DNA of 15,961 nucleotides from an uncultured Collinsella sp. (GCA_902461085.1 CABPWH010000046.1:1-15961); one strand, 5' to 3'; positions 1-14,290 are shown, numbered from the stretch's first letter. The notes: generated by a model not told the origin, from the sequence alone. Translations and numbers: made by a program.

Positions 1-1880
1 AAGAACGCCTTGTGCTGCGGGGGGGTCGCGCCCTGGCCAGCCATGATCGGCTCGAGCAGCTGCGGGTCGGACTTCTTGAGAGCGTCCTTGATAGCCATGG
101 AACCGGCGATCTTGAAGGCGGCCTCGGAGGAGTCGACCTCGTGGTAAGAACCGTCGAACAGGGTAACCTTGACGTCGAGGACCGGGAAGCCGGCGATAAC
201 ACCGGTGTTCAGGGCCTCCTGGATGCCCTTGTCGATGGACGGGATGTACTCCTTGGGCACGACGCCGCCGACGATAGCGTTGACGAACTCGTAGCCGAAG
301 CCCTCCTCCATCTTCTCGAGCTTGATGACGGCGTGGCCGTACTGACCGCGACCGCCGGACTGACGGACGAACTTGCCCTCAGCCTTCTCGACGTCGTGAC
401 CAGCGGTCTCGCGGTAGGCAACCTGGGGCTTACCAACGTTAGCGTCAACCTTGAACTCGCGGAGCAGACGGTCGACGATGATCTCGAGGTGCAGCTCGCC
501 CATGCCGGCGATGATGGTCTGGCCGGTCTCGTGGTTGGTGGACACCTGGAAGGTCGGGTCCTCCTCGGCGAGCTTGGTCAGAGCCAGGGACATCTTGTCC
601 TGCTCGGCCTTGGTCTTGGGCTCGATGGCAACGTCGATAACGGGCTTAGCGAACTCGATCTTCTCGAGGACGATCTCCTTGCCCTCTTCGCACAGGGTGT
701 CACCGGTGGTGGAGTTCTTGAAGCCGACGCAAGCGACGATGTCGCCGGCGGCAGCGTCGTCACGGTCGATACGCTCGGCGGCGTTCATCTCGAGGATGCG
801 GCCGAGGCGCTCGCGCTGACCGTTGGAAGCGTTGATCACGTAGGAGCCGGACTCGGCACGGCCGGAGTAAACGCGGACGTAGGTGAGCTTACCGACGAAC
901 GGGTCGGTCATGATCTTGAAGACCAGGCCGGAGAAGGGCTCGTCGAAGGAAGGATGACGCTCGATCTCCTCGCCGGTGTCCGGATCGGTACCGGTGACAG
1001 CCTCGACGTCGAGCGGGCTGGGCAGGTAGTCGACGACAGCGTCGAGCAGCTCCTGGACGCCCTTGTTCTTGTAGGCGGAGCCCACGAAGACGAGGTTGAG
1101 CTCGTTGGCCAGAACGCCCTTGCGCAGAGCAGCCTTGAGCTCCTCGACGGTGAAGTCCTCCTCCATGAGGATCTTCTCCATGAGCTCGTCGTCAAAGCTG
1201 GCAGCAGCGTCGAGGAGCTCCTCGCGCTTGGTGGCAGCGATGTCAGCGAACTCAGCCGGGATCTCGTCCATCGGCTCGGGGTAGGTCATGCCCTTGTCGT
1301 CGGCCTTGAAGTCCCATGCGGTCATGGTGACGAGGTCGATGACGCCCCAGAAGTTGTCCTCGGCGCCCATCGGGACCTGAGCGGCCACGGCGTTGGCGTC
1401 GAGACGATCCTTCATGGTCTCGATAGCGTTGAAGAAGTCAGCGCCCACGCGGTCATACTTGTTAATGAAGGCGATGCGGGGGACGTTGAAGGTAGAAGCC
1501 TGACGCCAAACGGTCTCAGACTGGGGCTGAACGCCGGCAACGGCGTCGAAGACGGCGACAGCGCCATCGAGGACGCGCAGGCAGCGCTCGACCTCGGCGG
1601 TGAAGTCAACGTGGCCCGGGGTGTCGATGATCTGGATGCGGTAGTCGGTACCGTCCTTCTTCCAGAAGCACGTGGTAGCAGCGGAGGTAATGGTTACGCC
1701 GCGCTCCTGCTCCTGAACCATCCAGTCCATGGTGGCAGCGCCCTCATGGACCTCACCGATCTTGTGGGTCTTACCGGTGTAGTAAAGAATACGCTCGGTC
1801 GTGGTGGTCTTACCGGCATCGATGTGAGCCATGATGCCGATGTTACGGGTATCGGAAAGCTTGTACTTAGGCTTAGCCAT
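1..1880 (-). CDS. fusA: Elongation factor G (EF-G), 5' part; runs off the window's left edge
   Basis: EF-G is the GTPase that drives translocation of tRNA and mRNA on the ribosome. The ATG is at 1880-1878, and the product begins MAKPKYKLSDTRNIGIMAHI. The P-loop AHIDAGKT is at residues 18-25, the switch region RGVTITSAAT at 60-69, DTPGH at 86-90 and NKYD at 140-143 (usually NKMD). Domains II to IV follow in good order up to DPQLLEPIM, ending at residue 613, where domain V should begin. After M613 the frame reads AGQGATPPQHKAF to the window edge instead of the conserved KVEV-TPEE-type sequence, so the homology breaks near position 41 although the frame stays open. This may be an assembly or rearrangement junction (see findings). 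A ribosome site (AAGGTAAGGA) lies just upstream, and the gene starts 19 nt after rpsG stops, as in the usual str operon. The first 613 codons are securely EF-G; the left 41 bases are not. Confidence 0.96.
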   Translation of the reverse strand, partial: MAKPKYKLSDTRNIGIMAHIDAGKTTTTERILYYTGKTHKIGEVHEGAATMDWMVQEQERGVTITSAATTCFWKKDGTDYRIQIIDTPGHVDFTAEVERCLRVLDGAVAVFDAVAGVQPQSETVWRQASTFNVPRIAFINKYDRVGADFFNAIETMKDRLDANAVAAQVPMGAEDNFWGVIDLVTMTAWDFKADDKGMTYPEPMDEIPAEFADIAATKREELLDAAASFDDELMEKILMEEDFTVEELKAALRKGVLANELNLVFVGSAYKNKGVQELLDAVVDYLPSPLDVEAVTGTDPDTGEEIERHPSFDEPFSGLVFKIMTDPFVGKLTYVRVYSGRAESGSYVINASNGQRERLGRILEMNAAERIDRDDAAAGDIVACVGFKNSTTGDTLCEEGKEIVLEKIEFAKPVIDVAIEPKTKAEQDKMSLALTKLAEEDPTFQVSTNHETGQTIIAGMGELHLEIIVDRLLREFKVDANVGKPQVAYRETAGHDVEKAEGKFVRQSGGRGQYGHAVIKLEKMEEGFGYEFVNAIVGGVVPKEYIPSIDKGIQEALNTGVIAGFPVLDVKVTLFDGSYHEVDSSEAAFKIAGSMAIKDALKKSDPQLLEPIMAGQGATPPQHKAF

Positions 1881-1899
1881 GTTAGTTCCTTACCTTAAC

Positions 1900-2373
1900 T
1901 TACCAACGATAGTGAGAGAACGCGCGGTTGGCCTCGGCCATCTTGAAGACGTCCTCACGCTTCTTGACGGAAGCGCCCAGGCCGTTGGAAGCGTCGAGAA
2001 TCTCGTTGGCGAGACGCTCGGCCATGGTCTTCTCCTTGCGAGCGCGGGAGAAGTTGACGATCCAGCGGATACCCAGAGCGGTGGAACGACGGGAGTTGAC
2101 CTCCATCGGGACCTGATAGGTAGCGCCACCGACACGCTTGGGCTTAACCTCGAGCGTGGGCTTGACGTTGTCCATAGCCTTCTTGAAGGTAGCGAGAGCG
2201 TCGCCACCCTCGGACTTCTCGGCAACGATCTCGAAAGCGGTGTAAACGATGCGCTCAGCGGTGGCCTTCTTGCCGTCAAGAAGGACCTTGTTGATGAGCT
2301 GAGTCACCAGGCGGTTGTTGTAAACGGCGTCAGGCTGAACCTCACGACGATTAGCTGCTGCACGACGCGGCAT
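1900..2373 (-). CDS. rpsG: 30S ribosomal protein S7
   Basis: S7 nucleates assembly of the 30S head and contacts the E-site tRNA. The product is 157 residues, the usual bacterial length. It begins MPRRAAANRREVQPDAVYNN, carries the conserved helical core (LINKVLLDGKKATAERIVY at about 26-44) and the beta-hairpin segment with GGATYQVPMEV near 82-92, and ends in the typical AEANRAFSHYRW. The ATG is preceded by AAGGAG with about 8 nt spacing. It sits between rpsL (73-nt gap) and fusA (19-nt gap), the standard S12-S7-EF-G order, and no terminator is visible in either gap, so it is almost certainly cotranscribed with both. Nothing unusual is seen in the protein. Confidence 0.98.
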   Translation of the reverse strand: MPRRAAANRREVQPDAVYNNRLVTQLINKVLLDGKKATAERIVYTAFEIVAEKSEGGDALATFKKAMDNVKPTLEVKPKRVGGATYQVPMEVNSRRSTALGIRWIVNFSRARKEKTMAERLANEILDASNGLGASVKKREDVFKMAEANRAFSHYRW

Positions 2374-2395
2374 GTGAAATCTCCTTAAGTGTCTA

Positions 2396-2421
2396 CCGTG
2401 CGGCGCTTAGGCGGCACACGG
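2396..2421 (-). promoter_or_regulatory. Hairpin in the rpsL-rpsG intercistronic gap
   Basis: A short stem forms between CCGTGTG and CGCACGG on the minus-strand RNA (7 pairs, one of them G-U), in the 73-nt spacer before the rpsG ribosome site. In E. coli the S12-S7 spacer is the S7 autoregulatory target. Whether this stem has that role is only a guess from position. Confidence 0.3.
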
Positions 2422-2446
2422 CGAAAGTATCAAAACGTTATCTGGC

Positions 2447-2824
2447 TTATTTAGCCTTGGGGCGCTTAGCACCGTACTTGGAACGGGCCTGCATACGGTT
2501 CTGGACCGGAGCAGCGTCGTAGGCGCCACGGATGACGTGATAACGGACACCAGGGAGGTCACGGACACGACCGCCGCGGACGAGCACGATGGAGTGCTCC
2601 TGCAGGTTGTGGCCCTCACCCGGGATGTAAGCAGTAACTTCGATGCCGTTGACAAGGCGAACACGGGCAACCTTACGAAGAGCCGAGTTCGGCTTCTTGG
2701 GGCTCGTGGTGAAGACGCGGGTGCACACGCCGCGCTTCTGGGAGTTGTGCTGCAGGGCAGCGTTCTTGGACTTCTTGGGCACGGAACGACGGCCCTGGCG
2801 AACCAGCTGGTTAATAGTAGGCAA
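2447..2824 (-). CDS. rpsL: 30S ribosomal protein S12, TTG start
   Basis: S12 sits at the decoding centre and affects translational accuracy and streptomycin sensitivity. The product is 125 residues: PTINQLVRQGRR at the N-terminus, TTSPKKPNSALRK at 39-51 and PGEGHNLQEHS at 68-78, ending ARSKYGAKRPKAK. The start is TTG (2824-2822), chosen because the family always begins MPTI(N/Q)QL and because GAAGGAG lies 6 nt upstream. Lys43 is wild type, but residue 88 is Arg (RVRDLPGVRYH; codon CGT at 2563-2561) where most bacteria have Lys. The K88R change is known to give streptomycin resistance in Mycobacterium tuberculosis. It is the first gene of the str operon, with a promoter about 100 nt upstream. 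Confidence 0.98.
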   Translation of the reverse strand: MPTINQLVRQGRRSVPKKSKNAALQHNSQKRGVCTRVFTTSPKKPNSALRKVARVRLVNGIEVTAYIPGEGHNLQEHSIVLVRGGRVRDLPGVRYHVIRGAYDAAPVQNRMQARSKYGAKRPKAK

Positions 2825-2917
2825 AGCGTACTCCTTCTCGAATGATTCCAGCTTTCTGTAAAGTGCAACGGCTTGAATCGAGGGGTCAGCATCCCCCTAC
2901 GAAACACGCAGTTCGAT

Positions 2918-2946
2918 AGGATACGTGGCGTTAGCTGTGTCGTCAA
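2918..2946 (-). promoter_or_regulatory. Candidate sigma-70 promoter of the rpsL-rpsG-fusA operon
   Basis: On the minus strand, TTGACG (2946-2941) and TATCCT (2923-2918) are separated by 17 bp. The predicted transcript starts near 2911, giving a leader of about 85 nt before rpsL. The leader contains a small GGGG/CCCC hairpin. The call rests on motif and position only. Confidence 0.65.
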
Positions 2947-3022
2947 CAGACCACGCCGCCGGGCGTATCCCAAAATTGGCACATTTCCGCAAACCCTACA
3001 CAAAAGGGATCCCCTCCCGTGC

Positions 3023-3176
3023 GCATGGGCGGATTCCCGGCCCGGGCGGCCTGCGGTTTAAGTTTGCTGCTCTACAGTCCTGGCTCGCACGGAGGCCACA
3101 TTAAGTGGCCTCCGGCTCGTGCGGAACTCGCGACAAACTTAAACCGCAGGCCGCCCGGTCCGGGAATCCGACATGC
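3023..3176. repeat. Nested long inverted repeat (about 150 bp) around repeat core copy 1
   Basis: Two 36-bp arms, 3031-3066 and 3134-3169, are reverse complements with one mismatch. Pairing resumes outward after a small internal loop: GCATG at 3023-3027 pairs with CATGC at 3172-3176. The 67-bp spacer holds a second, independent hairpin (the repeat core). The whole could form a cruciform in DNA or a long two-domain hairpin in RNA. It lies in the 524-bp gene-free stretch 2825-3348 between the str operon promoter and the sigma cassette. It encodes nothing recognisable and has no T-run like a normal terminator. It resembles a REP or MITE-like element, but no known family was recognised. Confidence 0.85.
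3076..3130 (+). repeat. Palindromic repeat core, copy 1
   Basis: The 55-bp unit reads AGTCCTGGCTCGCAC, then a 9-bp stem (GGAGGCCAC, loop ATTAA, GTGGCCTCC), then GGCTC, GTGCG and GAACTCG. CGCAC and GTGCG form an outer 5-bp stem with GGCTC bulged on the 3' side. A second copy of identical length and orientation lies at 15907-15961. The flanks and loop are identical, while the stem differs at three paired positions, each compensated on the other arm. Confidence 0.88.
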
Positions 3177-3192
3177 TCGTCGAGGCAACGCT

Positions 3193-3230
3193 ACCTGCCA
3201 AAAAGGAACAGGTTTATTTTGGTCGGTTTT
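3193..3230 (+). repeat. Bracketing inverted repeat, copy A
   Basis: This 38-bp unit begins ACCTGCCAAAAAGG and ends with a GGTTTT run. It matches the reverse complement of 4985-5022 at 36 of 38 positions (differences A/G and C/A). The unit is itself an imperfect palindrome (CCAAAA pairing with TTTTGG). The two copies point toward each other and enclose the ECF sigma/anti-sigma unit with its promoter and terminator. Confidence 0.85.
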
Positions 3231-3308
3231 ATCTGGGGAAACGTCGCGCTCCAGCGGTGATCTGCTCTCATCTGTCGCATGGAAATCGGCGGCGTTTCCA
3301 TTTAACGC

Positions 3309-3340
3309 AAAAGAGGCCGCTTCCCCTAGTAGGAAGCGAC
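3309..3340 (-). terminator. Intrinsic terminator of the sigma/anti-sigma operon
   Basis: On the minus strand GTCGCTTCC and GGAAGCGGC form a 9-bp stem (one G-U) with a 7-nt loop, followed within a few bases by TTTT at 3312-3309. It begins about 9 nt past the stop of the anti-sigma gene. Confidence 0.8.
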
Positions 3341-3348
3341 CCCAAATC

Positions 3349-4425
3349 TTACGAATAGACGATGGTAAAGGGTACTTCTGTTTCGGTCTCCCCTGTTGAT
3401 GTATACCTCACAATTTCAAGGGTTACCGAGACAACTTGATCGACATCAATCAACTTCGTTGGCACCCAGATGTTCTCTCCGCTATTGCGCCCATAAGAAA
3501 AATATAAGTTGAACACCCCTGCGTCGTCATCTTCGATAATCTGCTCCGATCCATCCTTGTAGCTGACGGTCAGCTTATTATCAACTGCTTCATAGCCCAA
3601 ATCATCGATGTGCGTCTGGATGGAAAACGGGCTAATCTCAAGAGGCGAGTCACCGGAGCGGAGTTCCTTTGTATCGACGTACGCTCCAATATTGAACTCG
3701 GGTGTCGACGCCTCAAACCGCCTCGCACTCTCACCTTCACCCTCGGTCCAATGGATATTCCAGGTGACAGCATGTTGCAAATCTCGCTCGCGATCCATAG
3801 CGGCAAAGTACATCGTGCCATTAATGACAGTATCGCTTGATGTGTCCTTATCAATTGTGCTGCGTGTGTCAGGCCATTCCTCGCCGAACTTCATATCGGG
3901 CGTGCCGATGCCCTGCTCTTCTTCACCATAGAGAACAAGTTCGCCAATCTCTGCTGCTGGCTTGTAGTAGTTAACTCCATTTGGATTGGACAACGTAAAC
4001 GTCACGGCTCCGCAGCCGTTTTGGTCGATTGCCATCTCATGGATATCAAGCGTATAGCCGTTGCCCTCGACGGACAGATTAACCTCCTGGACTGCGCCTT
4101 CCAGGCTTTGGGGCGCGATGCCATCGCCAAACTCTCTGGTGTAGGTATATTTAGTTCCCGATGAGCCGCCGTTGGTCCAGGTAATGGAATCCCCGTTGCC
4201 GTGGTTTCCCCAGGCAGAGGCAAAATAGCTGGAATTGACGACGGCGTAGGCGACCCCTCCGGTCGCCAGCACTCCGGCAAGGCATCCGATCACGGCAACA
4301 TACAGAGGCTTCGCGTGACCCTTTCGGCGAAGCGGCTCACCAGCAGCGGCATAAAGAACACGGTCAGCAAGATCGCTATCGGCTTGGACGGACTCGAAGG
4401 CCTGCTTGATTTGATTGGATTTCAC
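3349..4425 (-). CDS. Predicted membrane-anchored anti-sigma factor (DUF4179-like)
   Basis: The product is 358 residues with a GTG start (4425-4423), selected because GGAGG lies 6 nt upstream inside the preceding gene. A cytoplasmic N-terminal segment of about 40 residues (MKSNQIKQAFESVQADSDLA) is followed by one hydrophobic membrane segment at about 41-63 (LYVAVIGCLAGVLATGGVAY). The remaining 295 residues are probably outside the cell and are rich in beta-strand patterns, for example NLSVEGNGYTLDIHEMAI. The tail ends EVPFTIVYS. The first 50 nt overlap the end of the ECF sigma gene, so translation is likely coupled. Membrane proteins in this arrangement usually sequester the sigma factor until an envelope signal arrives. 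DUF4179 membership is a tentative recollection, and no zinc-binding HxxxCxxC motif is seen in the N-terminal part. Codon use is visibly less GC-biased than in the neighbouring ribosomal and polymerase genes (for example a TCA codon at 3840-3838, a codon absent from rpoB). Confidence 0.72.
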   Translation of the reverse strand: MKSNQIKQAFESVQADSDLADRVLYAAAGEPLRRKGHAKPLYVAVIGCLAGVLATGGVAYAVVNSSYFASAWGNHGNGDSITWTNGGSSGTKYTYTREFGDGIAPQSLEGAVQEVNLSVEGNGYTLDIHEMAIDQNGCGAVTFTLSNPNGVNYYKPAAEIGELVLYGEEEQGIGTPDMKFGEEWPDTRSTIDKDTSSDTVINGTMYFAAMDRERDLQHAVTWNIHWTEGEGESARRFEASTPEFNIGAYVDTKELRSGDSPLEISPFSIQTHIDDLGYEAVDNKLTVSYKDGSEQIIEDDDAGVFNLYFSYGRNSGENIWVPTKLIDVDQVVSVTLEIVRYTSTGETETEVPFTIVYS

Positions 4426-4894
4426 GGTCGCCCTCCTCTAGGATGAACTTGAGCTTCGATCTGCCGCGAGCCAAACGCGTTCGAACAGTCGCGGCTGGCA
4501 CATGCAATAACTCGGCAATCTCTGAGGTCGAAAAGCCCAGATAGTAATAGAGCATGATGGGAACACGGAATCGTTCCGGAAGTCGCATAACGTCTGACAG
4601 GACCGCCTTGGTCTCCTCCTGCGCCGTCGAAAGCGAATCGGCCAGGTTCTCAATATCCTCCACACGCCTCCATGGCTTTCGAAAGAGAGATTTGCATTCA
4701 TTGATCGTGACCCGGATAAGCCATCGACGAAGATGTTCCCAGCTTTCAAATTGCGCATCGCTTTTGAGTAACTTCAGAAAGACGTCTTGAGCGACATCGT
4801 CGGCATCGGCACGATCGCGCAGATACGTCAATGCGATTCGAAACACGACATCCCTGTGATCTTCGACCGCCTGTCTAAAAGCTTGTTCTTCCAT
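4376..4894 (-). CDS. ECF-family RNA polymerase sigma factor
   Basis: The product is 172 residues, typical for group 4 (ECF) sigma factors, which carry only regions 2 and 4. Region 2 is at about 10-77 and includes the core-binding signature DADDVAQDVF (30-39) and the -10 recognition helix area HLRRWLIRVTINECKSLFR (54-72). Region 4 is at about 105-152, with LPERFRVPIMLYYYLGFS and the helix-turn-helix SEIAELLHVPAATVRTRLAR. The ATG at 4894 is preferred because GGGAGG lies 5 nt upstream; a GTG two codons earlier overlaps that ribosome site. It is followed by an overlapping gene for a one-pass membrane protein, the usual sigma/anti-sigma pairing. A promoter of ECF type precedes it, suggesting self-activation. 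The stimulus and regulon cannot be read from the sequence. Confidence 0.93.
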   Translation of the reverse strand: MEEQAFRQAVEDHRDVVFRIALTYLRDRADADDVAQDVFLKLLKSDAQFESWEHLRRWLIRVTINECKSLFRKPWRRVEDIENLADSLSTAQEETKAVLSDVMRLPERFRVPIMLYYYLGFSTSEIAELLHVPAATVRTRLARGRSKLKFILEEGDREIQSNQAGLRVRPSR

Positions 4895-4944
4895 AATCAC
4901 CTCCCGGTGACGTTAATGATTCTTGATGAGGCCCTCACCATAGA

Positions 4945-4971
4945 TACGCTCTTGCCGGACGAAATGTTTCA
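4945..4971 (-). promoter_or_regulatory. Candidate ECF-type autoregulatory promoter
   Basis: On the minus strand TGAAAC (4971-4966) is followed after 17 bp by CGTA (4948-4945), continuing as CGTATCT. This resembles the Bacillus subtilis sigma-W and sigma-M class of promoter (TGAAAC, 16-17 bp, CGTA or CGTC). It lies about 50 bp before the ECF gene start, where an autoregulated promoter is expected. Confidence 0.55.
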
Positions 4972-4984
4972 AATTCAAGCAGGA

Positions 4985-5022
4985 AAAACCTACCAAAATA
5001 AACCTGTCCCTTTTTGGCAGGT
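4985..5022 (-). repeat. Bracketing inverted repeat, copy B
   Basis: Read on the minus strand this is the partner of 3193-3230 (36 of 38 identical). It lies between the rpoC terminator and the ECF promoter. Internally AACCTGCCAAAA pairs with TTTTGGTAGGTT with one G-U pair, so the unit can fold into a 12-bp hairpin. Confidence 0.85.
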
Positions 5023-5032
5023 TTTCTTCAAC

Positions 5033-5069
5033 AAAAAAGGCCCGCCCCCCTGTTGGGAAGCGAGCCTTT
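5033..5069 (-). terminator. Intrinsic terminator of the rpoBC operon
   Basis: The minus-strand RNA has a 15-bp stem (5069-5055 with 5050-5036, three G-U pairs) closed by the loop AACA, with a T-run (5038-5033) that overlaps the stem base. It starts 26 nt after the rpoC stop codon. Confidence 0.9.
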
Positions 5070-5095
5070 ATAAGCGCGGTTAACGTACTTGGAAG

Positions 5096-9574
<4,479 letters not shown>

Positions 9575-9580
9575 AGTCAA

Positions 9581-13072
<3,492 letters not shown>

Positions 13073-13145
13073 CAGGTTTTTCCTCCTTCACGGAAATGCT
13101 CGGTGGGTTGGCGAGGCATAGCTTCGCCAGTTATCGCAACCTAAT

Positions 13146-13173
13146 AGTTTATCAGGTACCGACCGTTGGGCAA
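13146..13173 (-). promoter_or_regulatory. Candidate sigma-70 promoter of rpoBC
   Basis: On the minus strand TTGCCC (13173-13168) and TAAACT (13151-13146) are 16 bp apart, 74 bp before the rpoB start. The hexamers match the consensus only moderately. A dedicated promoter is expected because galU upstream ends in a strong terminator. The upstream 130 bp (13174-13306) are AT-rich and gene-free. Confidence 0.45.
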
Positions 13174-13250
13174 GAAAAGCCTTGACGCGATTGAGTTTTT
13201 GGAGTAGCAAAGTTTTTCGACAGAAAACACGCAGGTAGATGTATATGTAT

Positions 13251-13264
13251 CGAACATCTGTTCA
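13251..13264 (-). promoter_or_regulatory. LexA/SOS-box-like palindrome upstream of rpoB
   Basis: On the minus strand the site reads TGAACAGATGTTCG, fitting the Gram-positive SOS box core GAACRNRYGTTC. A further GAAC half-site on the plus strand lies 13 bp beyond it (13278-13281). It lies about 80 bp upstream of the predicted -35 element, so a repressor role on that promoter is not obvious. Confidence 0.35.
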
Positions 13265-13306
13265 TATATTTTCTGTGAACAGAGAGCCAGCAATCGCAGC
13301 TCTTAT

Positions 13307-13339
13307 AAAAAACGGGCGCGAACCGAGGTCCGCGCCCGT
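13307..13339 (-). terminator. Intrinsic terminator of galU
   Basis: On the minus strand ACGGGCGCG and CGCGCCCGT pair perfectly over 9 bp, with an additional ACC/GGT pairing inside the loop. They run into TTTTTT (13312-13307). It begins 20 nt after the galU stop. Confidence 0.92.
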
Positions 13340-13359
13340 AAATGTCGATGCCCGAAGGC

Positions 13360-14268
13360 TTACTTGCGCATCAATCCGCCGCGCTCGTCGATGGCGTCCC
13401 AGAAGGCGCTGGCAAAGCGAGGATCGCTTGCGGCCATGAGGGCGTTGGTGGCCATCCAGCCAGACGGGGTGCCGGTGTCGTAGCCCGACAGCGGGTCGAT
13501 AACGACAGCGTACATAGCCTCGCGATCGAGCGAGCGGGCCATGGCGTCGGTGAGCTGAATCTCGCCGCCCTTGCCGGCCTGCTGATCAGCGAGCAGGTCC
13601 ATGACCAGCGGGCTCAGCAGATAACGGCCGACAATGTACAGGTTGGACGGAGCCGCCTCGGGAGCGGGCTTCTCGACCAGACCGCCGATACGCCAGACAG
13701 CGCCCGGCTCTGCATCGGCAACGTCCTCGGCGCCCTCGAGCGAACCGACGCGCTCACCGGCGATAACGCCGTAGCGGCTGACTTCCTCGGGCGAGCAAGC
13801 AGCGACGGCGATAACCGAAGCGCCACCGTGCTCCTTGGAAACGGCGAGCATCTTGTCGCAGATGTCGCGGTTAGGCACAACGTAGTCGCCCAGAAGAACC
13901 AGGAAGTTCTCCCCTGCCACGGCGTCGGCAGCAGAGCGGATAGCATGGCCGAGGCCCTTGGGCTCGTACTGATAGCGGAAGTCGACCGGCATACCGCCAG
14001 CGTGGGCGACGGCATCGGCATAGGCGTTCTTGCCGCGCTCGCGCAGCAGGTTCTCGAGCGAGCGATCGGGCTGGAAGTAGTTCAGCAGCTCGGGCTTGCC
14101 GGGAGAAGTAACGATGATGGCGTCGTCGACTTCCTCGGGGTCGAGCGCCTCCTCGACGACGTACTGAATGACGGGCTTGTCGAGCACCGGCAGCATCTCT
14201 TTGGGCGTGCACTTGGTGCCAGGCAGAAAACGCGTGCCAAGACCGGCGGCGGGGATGATTGCCTTCAT
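13360..14268 (-). CDS. galU: UTP-glucose-1-phosphate uridylyltransferase
   Basis: GalU makes UDP-glucose from UTP and glucose-1-phosphate, feeding cell-surface polysaccharide and galactose metabolism in the cytoplasm. The product is 302 residues, the usual size. The nucleotidyltransferase signature is at the N-terminus (MKAIIPAAGLGTRFLPGTKC then TPKEMLPVLDKPVIQYVVEEA). Further landmarks are EPKGLGHAI near 105, LLGDYVVPNRD near 125, VEKPAPEAAPSNLYIVGRYL near 205-225 and GGEIQLTDAM near 245. The internal ATG at 14268 is used because the longer frame upstream (to 14352) lacks family sequence and overlaps the leader. A weak AAAGGA site lies 12 nt upstream. It has its own promoter and terminator and is not a usual neighbour of rplL or rpoB. 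Confidence 0.95.
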   Translation of the reverse strand: MKAIIPAAGLGTRFLPGTKCTPKEMLPVLDKPVIQYVVEEALDPEEVDDAIIVTSPGKPELLNYFQPDRSLENLLRERGKNAYADAVAHAGGMPVDFRYQYEPKGLGHAIRSAADAVAGENFLVLLGDYVVPNRDICDKMLAVSKEHGGASVIAVAACSPEEVSRYGVIAGERVGSLEGAEDVADAEPGAVWRIGGLVEKPAPEAAPSNLYIVGRYLLSPLVMDLLADQQAGKGGEIQLTDAMARSLDREAMYAVVIDPLSGYDTGTPSGWMATNALMAASDPRFASAFWDAIDERGGLMRK

Positions 14269-14290
14269 GTTATTCAAAGATCCTTTCGCA

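Noticed and set aside
12..1898. A 628-codon open frame on the plus strand antisense to fusA
   Set aside because: Same cause as above: it mirrors fusA codon bias and has no recognisable protein features or ribosome site.
3023..3230. CRISPR array
   Set aside because: The repeats here are single inverted arms and one repeat core, not regularly spaced direct repeats with unique spacers.
5001..5028. Plus-strand terminator (CCTG/CAGG hairpin followed by TTTTCTT)
   Set aside because: No plus-strand gene exists upstream; the fold is explained by the 38-bp repeat copy B.
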